From Diabrotica undecimpunctata (taxonomy: Eukaryota > Arthropoda > Insecta > Coleoptera > Chrysomelidae), in contig NC_092810.1 of NCBI RefSeq assembly GCF_040954645.1, positions 75,832,660 to 75,896,659 of the forward strand: a stretch of 64,000 bases of DNA, written 5' to 3'. Within the stretch, counting starts at the first letter, position 1. Each line of letters begins with the position of its first letter. A program made the position numbers and the translations under genes. The notes beneath the pieces were generated by a model. It saw only the letters and a list, made by a program, of their open reading frames with translations. It had not been told where the DNA came from and ran no database searches. This document shows, piece after piece, positions 1 through 11,792 of this stretch.

Positions 1-91
<91 letters not shown>
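1..91. repeat. (TA)n microsatellite
   Basis: Nearly pure TA dinucleotide tract running in from the left window edge. It directly abuts the outer end of the 1.33-kb repeat that follows. Confidence 0.97.
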
Positions 92-95
<4 letters not shown>

Positions 96-1417
96 ATGAT
101 TGTTTATTTTGAGTTCAAACTTAGTTTATTGAGCCAATAAAAAAGAATTATAACTTATTTGTTATCAAAAGTAAAATAATCCTTATATTACCTGTGTTCG
201 ATGGATTCAAAAGATTTTCTAGTTGTCTTTTATCGGGATAGAGAAGAAAGGATAAGAATACAAATATATTATATTACAAAGATTTACGTTTCTTTATTTT
301 ATATGAACGAATAAAACAATTATTAAATTCTGTCGTTATCTTATCAATCAGCATACAAAAAAATAAATCAAATTATTATGATAATAAGATTATAAAGCTA
401 CATACATTTATATTACGTGAAAAACCAATTTTACTTAAAATTTTCTTTACTTGAAAAAAGAAACCACAAAACTTTAAACTTTTGATTAGCCTAACAAAAC
501 CTCAGTTCTTAAATTTGAATGCTAATGACCATGATGTTGAAACGATCCTTCACAGATATAAAATTCAATTGTACAAACACTTACAGTTTATTATCTTTTT
601 GAGTTGTATGTTGGAACATACCCAGAAAAGTCCAGTCTCCTCAAAGATGTGATCTCCCCTCTTTGGCACCTCGGCTCCTTCTTAACGTCTCTGCAAACCT
701 CCTGCAGACTACACAAAAAACACCTGATTCACTTCTCCAAACTCCGCTACTTATTTATGACACCAGGACCTCCTTTTGTCAACTTGATGCCGTAAGAATA
801 CTTTCACATATACTTTATAAAATGCCCACGGTAGATACAAGGACCTCTTTTAATCTACTTGTTATCTCCTTCTTCAAACTATTCACTTCTTTTCGTTACG
901 CCGGTATCCAAACTCACGAACCACACCCTATCTTGAGACAAACGACTGTTTCCTTTCGATGACCAAAATATGACTAACTTCTCCTCTCTCATGATCGACT
1001 CACAAATTCCCATTTAAAAAAGACCGTCCAATCAAAAGCTCAAATTGTGTTTACCATGATTTTGGAAAAGCCTAATTTCGGTTTCAGAGAAAAACTAAAT
1101 AGCTTACTTTAAAATTGGTTTTTTCAATACATCATTTATACATATTTCAAAAGATTAGAATATGGTCATTTAATACTCGACTATACAAACAATGAAAAGA
1201 TTAACTCACAGGTAAAATGTCTTCTAATTCTAAACAAAGGTTTTTTGATAATTTTGTTTGAAACGGAAAAAGGTCGTTTGCCAAACAAATTTCTATTCTT
1301 ATCTACACTAAATCTTATCTTAAATTACTATATACAATTTGTTTATATTGATATCTTGAAATTTTATTTCGATGGATTTTTTTATTTATTTTTCTTTGGT
1401 TGGGAAAGAAGAAACAT

Positions 1418-1421
<4 letters not shown>
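92..1421 (+). repeat. 1.33-kb interspersed repeat, copy 1
   Basis: The reverse complement of this segment recurs at 48812-50131 over nearly its whole length with small indels. The two ends, ttgttatgattgtttatttt on the left and tgggaaagaagaaacataac on the right, are present in both copies. Both copies stop at a (TA)n tract on the inner side. Short open frames inside (604-962 and 1245-1595) start at non-ATG codons or run into the TA tract, so I do not call them genes. It could be a solo terminal repeat or a non-autonomous element. The class is unknown. Confidence 0.85.

Positions 1422-1486
<65 letters not shown>
1422..1486. repeat. (TA)n microsatellite
   Basis: TA tract at the inner end of the 1.33-kb repeat. 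The same junction (repeat end, then TA) is seen at the inverted copy near 48811. Confidence 0.97.
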
Positions 1487-1489
<3 letters not shown>

Positions 1490-2610
1490 TTGTATGTATT
1501 ATTTTTACATTTCTCTAAAGTATCTCATATACAGATTTTCACATGATCAAATTTTGATTTATTTATTACCACTAAACAATGAGCAAAACATTTAATACTT
1601 ATCAGATATTATGTCAATCTCGATATTCTCGTAATTCTAATAAAAAGACTTCGGGGAATCGGTCTTCCAGGACACAATGATATTTTACTGTCACGTATTA
1701 CATCTCCTTATTAAGCCAAATTTGTAGAAAGTACTCGCCTACAACAGCGTGAAATTCACTTGGATTTAAAAGTTAAAGCTAACTGAAGATTTCATAACTG
1801 GAAATGCAGATGCCGTTTACAAGTAAACACAGTACCTTCCAGCCCAAGGTGCTTGCGCCGAACAACATGCGATGACGATAATCTACTAAACAGGCATATG
1901 TTTTTTAATATTTTTATTGAAAATAACCATTATTTTTTCTTTAAAATGAGTTTATTTTGACGATCATTCTCAAAATACAAAACATTAGTAAATTAAACAA
2001 ATTTTGTTTTTGTTGCTTCGTGAAAAAATTCTTCTAATAATTTAACTTTATCTGACTAATTTATATTGATAATTCAGTCATATATTATACATTTTGAGTA
2101 GATGACTTTAACATGGTATTGTCAATATTTTTCAGTTGCTTTTCTGGGACGACTTTATTGGAAGATAGTTCATTCGATTACATGAACTCAACTTTAACTT
2201 ATAATATCCGTCATAAAAATCATAACATAATTTGCATTTAAAAAAAACCACATGCAATGATGACAGTAAAATTCTCCTGTTAGTGATCCCGCAGTTTCCA
2301 GGTGTTGTGCATGGACAATTATTAGCGCATCGGAAAACCGTCATGGTTGTATCTTTACGGACTACAAAACAAATATAGTTTATCAGAAAGCTTTGATTGA
2401 AATTGATTTAACTTTTTTCATACATAATATTTTTGAGTTTTTTCTTGGTTTTAAGATTTAGTTTGATATTAATATTGAATTGTATTTGTATTATAATCTA
2501 TTGTCGCCCTATATTACTATGTTGTAACGGAATTTTTGAAAAAATATATATATATCTTTGGTACAAGTTTTATAGTTCTAAGGTGGTACGAAATTCGCCG
2601 GATCATCTAG

Positions 2611-2612
<2 letters not shown>
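1487..2612. other. Unassigned AT-rich stretch
   Basis: No recognisable gene. A 70-codon minus-strand frame (2344-2132) contains several cysteines (CPC near the start, FKCKLC in the middle), which could be a remnant of a zinc-binding domain. It is too short and unmatched to call. The right end, near 2600, reads gccggatcatctagt just before a TA tract. Confidence 0.4.

Positions 2613-2688
<76 letters not shown>
2613..2688. repeat. (TA)n microsatellite
   Basis: TA tract immediately left of the terminal inverted repeat of the next element. Confidence 0.97.
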
Positions 2689-2689
<1 letters not shown>

Positions 2690-2690
<1 letters not shown>

Positions 2691-4326
2691 ATTCCATTAT
2701 TTGCTAATTTCTAGTACCGGTCGTAGGCGTCCATTTTGGGTAGGTCAATAACTTTTAAACATTTGTGATACTAGATTAATAAATTTTAAGGTATTCTAGT
2801 ACTAAAAGGTACTCTTACTTTAAGTCCGTAGGATACACCGTTTTCTAGAAAAATCGATTCGAACATTTTTCGTTTTTTCGTCATAAAAGTTAGAGTAATA
2901 AGTACCTCTATAAAATAAATTTTATAAATTACATTTTGTTTTAATAAATGCTGCACACTTGGAAAAAATGGTTTGGGAAAAGAAGCAAAAAATCTATTTG
3001 AAACAAAATTTTATTTAAAGGTTTTTAAAAACAAAGTATTTATTCTTGCAAAAATTCCAAAAATTATTTCTAAATTCGTTGCAAGCATCTTGCATCCTTA
3101 GCCAGAGTTGTGCATGATTTTGTATCGGAATGGAATAAACAAATGCTTTTATATATTCTTAAATACAAAAATCGCAAGGATTAAAATCCGGCGACCTTGG
3201 TGGCGAAGCAGCTGGACCGCCCCTTCCAATCCAGATTCTTTAGTAGTTATTATCAAGAAATTCTCGTATATTCCTGCTAAAGTTGGCCGGACAGCCGTCA
3301 TGTAGAAACCATAAGTTTTGCCGAATATTTAAAGCCACATCATTTAACAGATCAGGTAAAATATTTTGTAGGTAATGTAAATAATCAGCCATTTAAACGA
3401 GCAGGCAATTTCACGGGTCGAAGTAGATAATCGTCAACTACTCCTATCCATACGTTTATGATAAACCTATGCTGATGCTTAAATTCTTAAACAACGTGGA
3501 ATTTGTCATTAACGTACAAATAATAATGTGTATTATGTACATTAAAAATTCCATTTTTTGTGAATGTAGAGCTTCGTCGCAAAACAAAATGTATCTGAAA
3601 AATCTTAATTTTGATTTTTCTGATTTCATAACTATTTCTTTGTTAAATGAAAACATATACATTTTCATTGTGTGAGATATTTCCTGCGGAAGAATATGAA
3701 ATTGCTGGATACATGGCAGATGGTCTTCGAACGCTAATTTCTGAATTTTCCTTAACTGTCATTACAAAATAACATCTTCATGTGCTGCTGTTATATCATT
3801 ATGTCGCCCTGTTTCATAATTTTTTGGGAACACCAAACTTTTTTTTCTTAAACGAGAAATTTTTCTGCGTAACTACGTTACTACTCGAGCGTTACACCTC
3901 ATTTCGCAATAAACTTAATGCATATCAGCGTATTCCTCATTAGTGAAAACCATTTTTGTTGAATTAAAAATGTTGTGTTTGAATGCCACAAACTAAAAAC
4001 TAAAAGAGAAACTTCATACAATTTGACAATGAAAAACGTAGGTTACACTTCTGTTGACATTTCAAAGCCATCTAGTGCAAAAAATATTAATTTAACTTTC
4101 ATGACGAAAGAACGAAAAATTTTCAAATCGATTTTTGTCGAAAACGGTGTATCCTATCGACTTAAAGTAAGAGTACCTTTTAGTACTAAAATACCTGAAA
4201 ATATAATAATCTAGTATCAAGAATGCTTAAAAGTTAAAAACAAAAAAGTTATGCGTTAAAATAACCATTGACCTACCTAAAACGGACGCCTATGACCGGT
4301 CCTAGAAATAAGCAATTAATGGAATC
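2690..4326 (-). mobile_element. DUF4817/IS630-type DNA transposon, decayed
   Basis: The first ~195 bases (2690-2885) and the last ~195 bases (4130-4326) are inverted copies of each other. They share blocks such as gattccatta, the accggtc..aggcgtcc box, ttttagtactaaaaggtact and ggatacaccgttttc. Between them lies a minus-strand transposase wreck of the arthropod DUF4817 family. The arrangement of long TIRs plus one transposase is that of a cut-and-paste element. I could not settle the exact tips or a target duplication, because the left tip lies against a TA tract. Confidence 0.8.
3130..3953 (-). pseudogene. DUF4817-type transposase pseudogene
   Basis: The start is ATG at 3953. The first residues read MVFTNEEYADMH, then after a stop CEMRCNAR, the N-terminal signature of arthropod DUF4817 transposases. 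The middle has RRPSAMYPAISY-like remnants of the helix-turn-helix region and VWIGVVDDYLLRPV of the catalytic core. The C-terminal part shows LWFLHDGCPANFS (second catalytic Asp) and WIGRGGPAASPPRSPDFNPC, then a stop and KAFVYS. At least six stops and several frameshifts break it, so it cannot encode an active transposase. It is the internal gene of the TIR element at 2690-4326. The family assignment rests on recalled motifs, not a search. Confidence 0.8.
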
Positions 4327-6282
4327 GATTCAGCTCTGGTAGATAAATAATCGTACCAGTTTTCGTTTTTCTAAACAGAAGCGTTCTGGAGGTATTTAAA
4401 AAAAACTAATTGCAAGCAGCCATCTTCAAAGAGCAGCTCTCTTAGGAAGCATTTTCGGACTAGGTGAATTTGGTTAAATCGTCTTAAAATTATCTGAGGA
4501 ATCTCCGGTTTTCGTTTGTCAGGAGAGGATTGTAATCACGATAAAAAATTTTCATTTTCAAAAATTTCAAATTTTTTTTAACATAAGCGCTTTGAACCGG
4601 TTAAACTTAAGATAAAATAACGAATATATAAAGTAAATTATAAAGCGGTAACAATTAATTTTATTTGGGTGCTAATTGGGGTTTGTTTTTCGCGATGTTT
4701 TTCCCACAAAGTTTATTTTGAGCGTAACTCGCTTAGTTTTGACGCTAGAAACTAAAAAAAAAAACAGAAATAAAGATTTTTTAAACACTTTCAAAACGTT
4801 TTGATGAGTTGTCCCCAAACAGTGTTTTATTTTGTGGTTATGTTCCGTTAAAATATTTTTTTTTACTAAAGACACAGAAGTGTACGTACATACTTACATT
4901 AAAATCTGGTCAGTAAGACCAATTATCAATTTGTTTCTAAATTAAATTACTAATGAAATCTTAAAATTAGGTGTCTACTCGTACTCACTAGTATTCAAAC
5001 GTTAAAATATTCGATTTTAAATTTGACCAATAAGTACCTAATGTTCATGAACTACAACTCTACTTCTACTGGGTCTACAGACTTCATAAGTACATTATTT
5101 TTTTGTTTTTTCATTAGCTACATTTTTGCTAAGAATATTTTTGAGTTATTTGTGAAAAATCGTCTGAAAACGGGATTTTTATTTTGAAAAATTTTGACTC
5201 GCAATTAACTCAAAAAGTATTAACTTAGCAAAAAAAGTTGCCTAGAATTAGTCAATTTATCCATTCCTGGACTTATTTTGAACGTATGTTTTTCACCGCC
5301 GAGAAGGGGTGACTTTCACACCCCAAGGAAGAGCAACCCTGGGTCAAGTCCAAAAGTGAAGTAGAGGGTAAAAGGAAGCTAAATCCAAATTGTCAAGCGA
5401 ATCTGTCGTGACGAGGAAAATTACACTCCAAAACTCTAGTATATGTATTTGAAACATTGACAGGTTAATTGTTGTGTACTGTTTGAAATTGATATTCACT
5501 CTCTCCGGATGATATAAAAATTATTAACAATCAAATACTTCAAAAGTTCAAAAGTTTACATTGAATAAAAATAGAGACCATCTAAAAATGTATATTACGA
5601 TACAAAAGCCCATTCGAGTGTAATAATATTTAAAGTGTTTCAAATTTTAAAACACAATCAAACTGACTTTGCAACAATCATGGAAATCATTAAAGTAAAA
5701 AATATATAAAATAAAGAAAAGAGATAATGGTCAACTTCTCAGCAAGAAAAAATAATTCTATTCCCTTAAATCTATTCAGTATCCACGCCGAAACATTAGG
5801 ACATAGTTTCAGATATAGTTACACTTACTATAAATATGTGTATACAGCGAAACAACTATGTGTTGTCGAAATTGCTTCAGTTTACGGAATAAAGTTTAAA
5901 ATTAAAATAGTCGAAAAGCCAGTACGATTCTGATAAAGAACAGTGAGGTAATACGGCGTAATATTTGGGTGTGGTTGTTGTTGTACCGTTTGTCTATAAT
6001 GGTGAGCTGGCTTACAGTTGATAGTGCAGCTGCTCTCTGCATATAACATTTAATAAAAATAAGATAATTGAACTAAGAGTGATTAGGTTAATGCAGTGAT
6101 GTAACGAACAAAGGTGTGAAACGGGTAAAGGTAGATCGTAAATAATAGAAACAATCGTATAACCTCTTACAAACTATTAAATCAAATAAAAAGACAATAT
6201 GTACTACGGAAAAGAAAGTAATATCATTATATTTGTAAAAACAATTTTATTATCCAAGTTTGTAATAAAAAAAACTCTTAGG
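4327..6282. other. Unassigned AT-rich stretch
   Basis: No gene recognised. 5090-5420 contains ccgccgagaaggggtgac and ttcacaccccaaggaagagc, wording typical of anonymous interspersed insect repeats, but no second copy is visible in this window. A 68-codon plus-strand frame at 5727-5933 has no recognisable motif. Confidence 0.4.
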
Positions 6283-7560
6283 CCAATTAAGTTAGATTTT
6301 TATTTGACACGACTGTATAGATGGGTTTGACAGTTGAAATGTGTAGTAAGAGATATTACAAAACGACTCTCATCGAGGTATTCATCGATTTTTTAGTAGG
6401 CCTATTCTTAAATAAACAATCAAAACGTCAAACTCATTATTTTGATTTAATTTATTAAAAGATACTCAAAATGAGATATGATAAATTAAAATCTGTTAAT
6501 AAAGGAAAAACTTACTGCAAAATGTATAAAAAAAATCGCTGTTTTTAAATATAGTTAAGAACTTAATAACTAACTTACGGCTCCGATACTGTTTCAATTG
6601 TGTGCAAAAGATTGGTCCGATCGTTTGAATGGTTTTTGCGAAATTTGATTAGTTTATACGAGTTTTTGAAAAATGAGCAAATTGCTAAGGCCGCTTTAGA
6701 TAATTTGACTGAATGTATTTTAATAATTCGGGACTGCTAAGACGTGTATTAATAACCTATGAAAAAAAAATTTAAAAAAATTATTTATGTACACGAAATA
6801 ATTTAATAAAAAAAGTACTTTTTAAGCTCATAAACATTTACAATAACTCAGAATTTAGTTCAAATTAAATGACAAAAAATATTTTGGAACCTGGTTAAAA
6901 AACACAACTTTTAAAAAGAAAAAAAGAAGTCCTACCACCTTTAGAAGCATAGATACTCCTTTTTTTAATCACTGTTACGTTAATTAATAATATTAAGGGC
7001 TGAAATTAACCAATATTTTATGAGAAAAGCAAAAGTTTTTAACAAAACTTTTGGTAAACAAAATTATTGAAAATTGTTTAAACACGAGTGTTATAAACAA
7101 ATAGTACTTTTTGTTCCGACTGGAGTCAAAGGAATGAGGCTAGCCGAATGAAGAGCCAGCCACGCTTTTCAAAAAATCCAACACAGTTTCAAGAAAAAAA
7201 GCTCGAAAAACAAAATGTCATATCTCGTGTTCCATTGGTCTAAAATTTCTTTCTCTTTTTCAAACTAGCGTACAACGTTAACATAATAATACTTATCGTA
7301 CTTTTATTGCAAAATTTTCCTAAACAAAGCAGCTAATAACTACTGGACGGAATGTATAAACCTTTTCTTTCACTTTTTATTGTTTTTTATTCATTTATTT
7401 AAAATATAATTATATCAAAGAAATATTATTTATAAACAGTATTAAATTGTTATCTATAAACAATTTTTTCTAATATTCTGATTAAATTTGAACAAATAAG
7501 TTTTTTAGTATTAAAAAAATATTAAAAAAAATCGTATATTTATGTATACGATATATAAAA
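6283..7560 (+). repeat. Left arm of long inverted repeat
   Basis: AT-rich, non-coding. It is the inverted partner of 9895-10730 and 12918-13291. It includes the box gactggagtcaaaggaatga with gctagccgaatg, whose counterpart on the right arm reads cggctagctccacacctttt then accctagtcggagc. Confidence 0.8.
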
Positions 7561-7918
7561 ATGGTTTAAATTCATTATCTTCTTGAAATGGTCCTCTTAT
7601 AACAAACGTGGATGTTACCAATAGAAAATGATGGTCAAAAATGGTTTAAGCAATTTTTTTAAACATATTGTAAACTTAAATTGTTTTTTACCGTAATAAG
7701 TTTTTTTAGGTTAATTAGCTCATTTTGAACAAAAAAATGATTGCTTTTGAGTTATAAACAATTTAAGGTCTTAAAAAGCGCGAAAATGGCCATTCAAGGC
7801 TTGATAACTCGATAAAAATTAATATCTTAAGTTTAGCAATCTTCAAATTAAATACTTAAAATTACATTTTATAAGATCCCTTAGAGTTTTTATTATTAAC
7901 TGTATAGCAACCCATTGT

Positions 7919-7948
7919 TTGTTGTTAATTTCGTGCCGAAATTAACAA
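7919..7948. repeat. Small perfect hairpin
   Basis: A gttgttaatttcg arm and its exact complement flank a 3-base spacer. It lies just upstream of the LINE RT fragment and is AT-rich. Function unknown. Confidence 0.7.
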
Positions 7949-7949
7949 C

Positions 7950-8640
7950 GCTAGAACCGGAAACACCAGAAATTACTACAAATAAAGAACTTAATGTATT
8001 TATACAGAGAGTTCGTAAAATACTTGAAAAGCTGAAGAACAGAAAAAGTGCCGTTAAGGATACCAAACGATATAAGCAATGAGATAACAATTAACAACAT
8101 TAATTATTATAAAACACAATAAAATACCCGAAGAATGGAGAACGAGCGCACTAATTCTACTATTTATAAAGGGGAGATAAAAAAGAGCCAGAAAACTATA
8201 GAGGTATAAACTTGTTAAATACTACCCTAAAACTTCAACTAAAATTTTACAAGAACTGATGAACCGGAGGGTAAGTTTAACCGATGAACAATAGGGTTTT
8301 CGTACTAGAAGATCATAAAGCAAATTACTGAGAAATCGCTACAGTATAATAGACCAGTATTTCTGTGTCTCAATGACTTAAAGAAAGCATTTGACAGAGT
8401 AAGACTCAAAGATCTAATTCATTTTTTGTATAATAGAGAAGTGCCTCTAAATATTATAAAAACTATTGAAAACATCTACCAAAACAAAAAAAAATGGAAG
8501 TCAGAATAGATGGACAAATTACACAACCTATAGAAATAGGTAGCGGAATAAGACTCATTGAGCCTTATGTTATTCAATTTAATTTTGAATTAAATCATCA
8601 AAAGCGTTAACAAAGGAAGAGGATACAGAATGGGAACAAA
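7950..8640 (+). pseudogene. LINE reverse transcriptase fragment (5' part)
   Basis: Translating across frames gives an ordered RT: FIQRVRKILEKLKNRKSA, KIPEEWRTSALILLF, KKEPENYRGINLL, LNDLKKAFDRVRLKDL and VRIDGQITQPIEIGSGIR. These are fingers/palm motifs of a non-LTR RT just before the YADD box. Many stops and frameshifts are present. The YADD block is missing: the frame is cut near 8640 by the Penelope-like piece, and LINE homology resumes at 9274 on the same strand. It sits inside the inverted-arm structure. Confidence 0.8.
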
Positions 8641-8651
8641 AAAGTAAAAAT

Positions 8652-9273
8652 ATTCTACAGCTGTTTTGGCAGAACTCCTTTCTCAAGTGAGCTATTTTTG
8701 TTAAGCGTTCAACACTTTATAGCCTTTAACTAAATAAATTGAGGAGGGAAGAACTGTTTCTCCCAATTTGGCCATTCATAATTAAATCTGTATTTTTTAA
8801 TTTGTTATTTTGCATAAATTCTAATAATGATAGCTTAAGACCTTTATTTTGAATGTGAAGAATTTGAAATTGGTTGTTAAAAGAATGATTATGATCTAGA
8901 AGGTGAAGTGCATAAGTAGAATCTGTTTTTTTATTATTGAAAGCCCTTTTTGACCGATGTAAGTTTTTGGGTAGTTGCCACCTGTAAGTTTGTATACCCC
9001 ACGGAGTAACTGCTTTTTCTTTTGGCTCTTGTTGTTCTTAATATATTTTCTTTCTGCGATTTGTCTAATGATATTCAATTCCATCTCTAAGTTGTTTTTC
9101 GACATAGGAATTTCTATTAATCTATGTAACATGCTATGATAGGCTGCCAATTTATGTTGTACAGAATAGGATGTTGAACTGTGTAGAGTCGTGTCAGTAT
9201 GGGTAGGTTTATGGAATACGGAAAACTCATATTTGTTTTCAAGTCTGTTAATGTTTAAATCTAGAAAATACAA
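8652..9273 (-). pseudogene. Penelope-like element fragment (RT end plus GIY-YIG)
   Basis: The minus strand from 9273 opens with FLDLNINR and EFSVFHKPTHTDTTLH, then YSVQHKLAAYHSMLHRLI, the C-terminal side of a Penelope-like RT. This is followed by GVYKLTGGNYPKTYIGQ, the GIY-YIG endonuclease module that PLEs carry. The first available codon is TTG, not ATG, so the fragment is 5'-truncated. After a frameshift the frame reads STYALHLLDHNHSFNN, then a diverged tail. The 3' part, to 8652, is homologous to 41588-41830. It interrupts a LINE, which resumes on both sides having lost its YADD block. Confidence 0.85.
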
Positions 9274-9745
9274 GCACGAAAAGCAAATATATTGACAGGA
9301 TGCCTTAATAACACTATGTGGCTAAACAGACGTATTAACACTGAGTTGAAGTCAAGAATTCATAAAGCTAGTGTAAAACCAATAATGGCATATGCATCAA
9401 AAACAAGACCCGACACTCACAACATAAAGGATTCTGGAAACCGCAGAGATGAGAGTACTGAGAAGAATTACATGAAATACGCTGAGAGATCGGAATAGAA
9501 GTGAAGACATCAGAAGAAAATGAAACGTACAATTTATAAATGCATGGGCACTAAATAAAAAAAAAGAATGGAATAACTTTATAATCAGAATAGTGGAGAC
9601 CTGTCTCGTCAAAATAACAAAATCGACAGAAGAAGTATCGGGCGACCGCGCAAAAGATGGAGTCACAACCTTTCATAGAGGTATTAATCCGCCAATAAAC
9701 AAGCAGAAGAATAATTATAAATTAGGCTTATAAACAGGAAGAAGG
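9274..9745 (+). pseudogene. LINE reverse transcriptase fragment (3' part)
   Basis: Reads GCLNNTMWLNRRINTELKSR, then IHKASVKPIMAYASKTRPDT. After frameshifts come TAEMRVLRRI and the basic tail SIGRPRKRWSHNL. This is the thumb and C-terminus of the same kind of non-LTR polymerase as 7950-8640, on the same strand. The Penelope-like piece therefore split or replaced the middle. Inactive. Confidence 0.8.
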
Positions 9746-9778
9746 AGAAGAATTTCGTGCCGGGCAAGGTTCCGCGAC

Positions 9779-9779
<1 letters not shown>

Positions 9780-9866
<87 letters not shown>
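9780..9866. repeat. (TA)n microsatellite
   Basis: TA tract inside the inverted-arm structure, beginning about 35 bases after the last LINE homology. Confidence 0.97.
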
Positions 9867-9869
<3 letters not shown>

Positions 9870-9894
9870 CGGTGTCGAAGCCACATATAAGTTA

Positions 9895-10730
9895 TAATTT
9901 CTTATAATATAATACGATTTTTTGTTCAAAAAATATTTATTACTAAAAAACTGATTGGTTCAAATTTAATAAGAGTATTAGGAAAATTGTTTATGAATAA
10001 CAATTTAATAATGTTTATAAATAATATTTATTTAATATAATTATCTTTTAAATAAACAAAAAAAAAATAACAATAAAAAGCGACTTAAGGAAAGGTTTGT
10101 ACATCCCGTAGCTATTAGCTACTTTGTTTTGAATAATTTTGTAATGAAAATACAATCACTGTTATTATTTTAACGTTGTACCATAGTTTAAAAAAGATAA
10201 AGCAAATTTAGTCCAGTAGAACGCGAGATATGTAATTTTTTTTCAAGGCATCTATTTTGAATGTATGTTTCGAAACTCGGCTAGCTCCACACCTTTTACC
10301 CTAGTCGGAGCGAAAAGTATTCTTTGTTTACAATATTCATGTTAAAACATTTTTCAAAAATTTTTTTGTTAAAAGTTTTGGTAAAAACATTTCTCATAAA
10401 AATTGGTAAATTTCAGCCCTTAATGTTTTAATTAACGTAACAGTGTTTAAAAAAAAAGAGCTATCTAGGCTCCTAAATGTCATAGGACCTCTTTTTTTTC
10501 TAAAAGTTGTGTTTTTTCCAAACTAAATTTTAGATTTTTTGTAAATGTTTATAAGCTTAAAGTGCTAATTATGATTCAACCATTTTGTGTACTTAAATGT
10601 AACTTTTTAAAAAAATTTCAGGTTATTAGTATACGCCTAAACAAAGAAAATCAGCCCCGTATTATTAAGATACCTCAGTCAAATTATCTTTAATTCAATC
10701 AAATTAAATTTCACAAAAACTTTTCAATCG
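9895..10730 (-). repeat. Right arm of long inverted repeat, inner part
   Basis: Inverted copy of 6590-7560. It ends at the 4-base ATCG (10727-10730) that is duplicated on the far side of the gypsy insertion. Confidence 0.8.
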
Positions 10731-11340
10731 TGTGACGGGTAGCTCTTTCGAGGCGACAGACCCAGTAAAACACAGGTTGAAATAAAAATAAATCTATTAA
10801 TTCTAACGTATGTACAAAAATAAAAATAAAATATATTCTATATCCCCGCCTGGATCCCGCGAGAGTGAATTCCCTGGCGGACGTATGTAAAAGAAAAATT
10901 ATTATTACTAACAGAAAATGAAATACGCGAATTCGATCGCACGCAGACTTATACTCGCTTCCACCTTAGTCCAGTGGAAGCGACAAACGCTCTCGCAATC
11001 AAAATATTCGATTGTGCAGATCCACGTTATACTCTGAGTCAGAGTTGACGGTAACGTTCAATCCACTATACCCAGGAGTTCTGCTCGATTAAGGACAGCA
11101 TAATCCTCACTACGAAAGTCTCTCTGTCCGGGTTGGCTCGCAAATTCAATGCACTAGCGAGCCAGGGAGCCTAGAGCGTTAGCCACAAGACTCCTTTAAT
11201 TCCGCCAGCCGCTCGCTTTAAATAGCCGCTCCGGACCCCACCTCGTCGTCTTGTCGTGGAAATGGATGCGTGATTATTGACACTCCCACGGTTCGCACTG
11301 TTGAACGCTGTTGCTGTAGGACGTTCAGCACATCGTTACA
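10731..11340 (-). repeat. 3' LTR of gypsy-type element
   Basis: 610 bp, TG..CA on the minus strand. A purine-rich tract (aaagagaaggggg on the minus strand, from 11341 upward) lies immediately upstream, as expected for the polypurine primer of plus-strand synthesis. The first 32 bases recur at 12882-12913. Confidence 0.88.
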
Positions 11341-11389
11341 CCCCCTTCTCTTTGGAAAAAAAGTAACATACCTTTTTTTTGTGTGACGT

Positions 11390-11749
11390 CTACAGCCTTG
11401 TGATGCCATCTATCCCTCGCGGTATCTTTACCATAGTCTTCCTCCCGTTGTTACACCATATCCGGTATCTTTTGGTCCCCCTCTCGATCAGGTGCTTTGG
11501 GATGATCTCTATGAGATCGAAGTTTTTCCCGGGTTCAGGTTCTCCTGGAGTGGACGCGGATTGGGCTTCTAGTCCTGCTGAAGTATCAGGTACGCTCTTC
11601 TTCCTTGGTGGGGTTGGTGGTATACCGAATAGTTCATAGAACCTCTTCAGGATCCTCTCCGCGTCTTTCCCTGGTGTTACGGGCAGTCCGGGTCTCTCTG
11701 GCGTTCTCAGAGGGGTCATCTCTTCCGGTATCTCTAGTACGTCTTCCAT
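11390..11749 (-). CDS. Unrecognised ORF between pol and 3' LTR
   Basis: ATG-initiated, 119 codons, uninterrupted although its neighbour pol is broken. The protein is rich in proline and charged residues. It starts MEDVLEIPEEMTPLRTPERP, has a middle FYELFGIPPTPPRKKSV, and ends basic (KRYRIWCNNGRKTMVKIPR). It has no signal peptide or membrane segment, so it does not look like an envelope. Its place, after the integrase C-terminus and before the polypurine tract, makes it a third ORF of the LTR element or the end of a longer pol-encoded protein. I do not recognise the family. Its stop lies about 50 bases before the LTR. Confidence 0.5.
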   Translation of the reverse strand: MEDVLEIPEEMTPLRTPERPGLPVTPGKDAERILKRFYELFGIPPTPPRKKSVPDTSAGLEAQSASTPGEPEPGKNFDLIEIIPKHLIERGTKRYRIWCNNGRKTMVKIPRGIDGITRL

Positions 11750-11792
11750 GTTTGATGTGGATCAACTTAATTCTGCTTGCTAGCATCGCCAC

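Noticed and set aside
2132..2344. Cysteine-rich minus-strand frame as a zinc-finger or defensin-like peptide
   Set aside because: Spacing fits no motif I can name, there is no signal peptide, and it is isolated in AT-rich DNA.
2580..2612. Possible Helitron 3' end (ccggatcatctagt before TA)
   Set aside because: CTAGT is too short a signal, and I see no convincing terminal hairpin or 5' partner.
11390..11749. Envelope gene of the gypsy element
   Set aside because: No signal peptide, no transmembrane segment and no cysteine pattern; called an unrecognised ORF instead.
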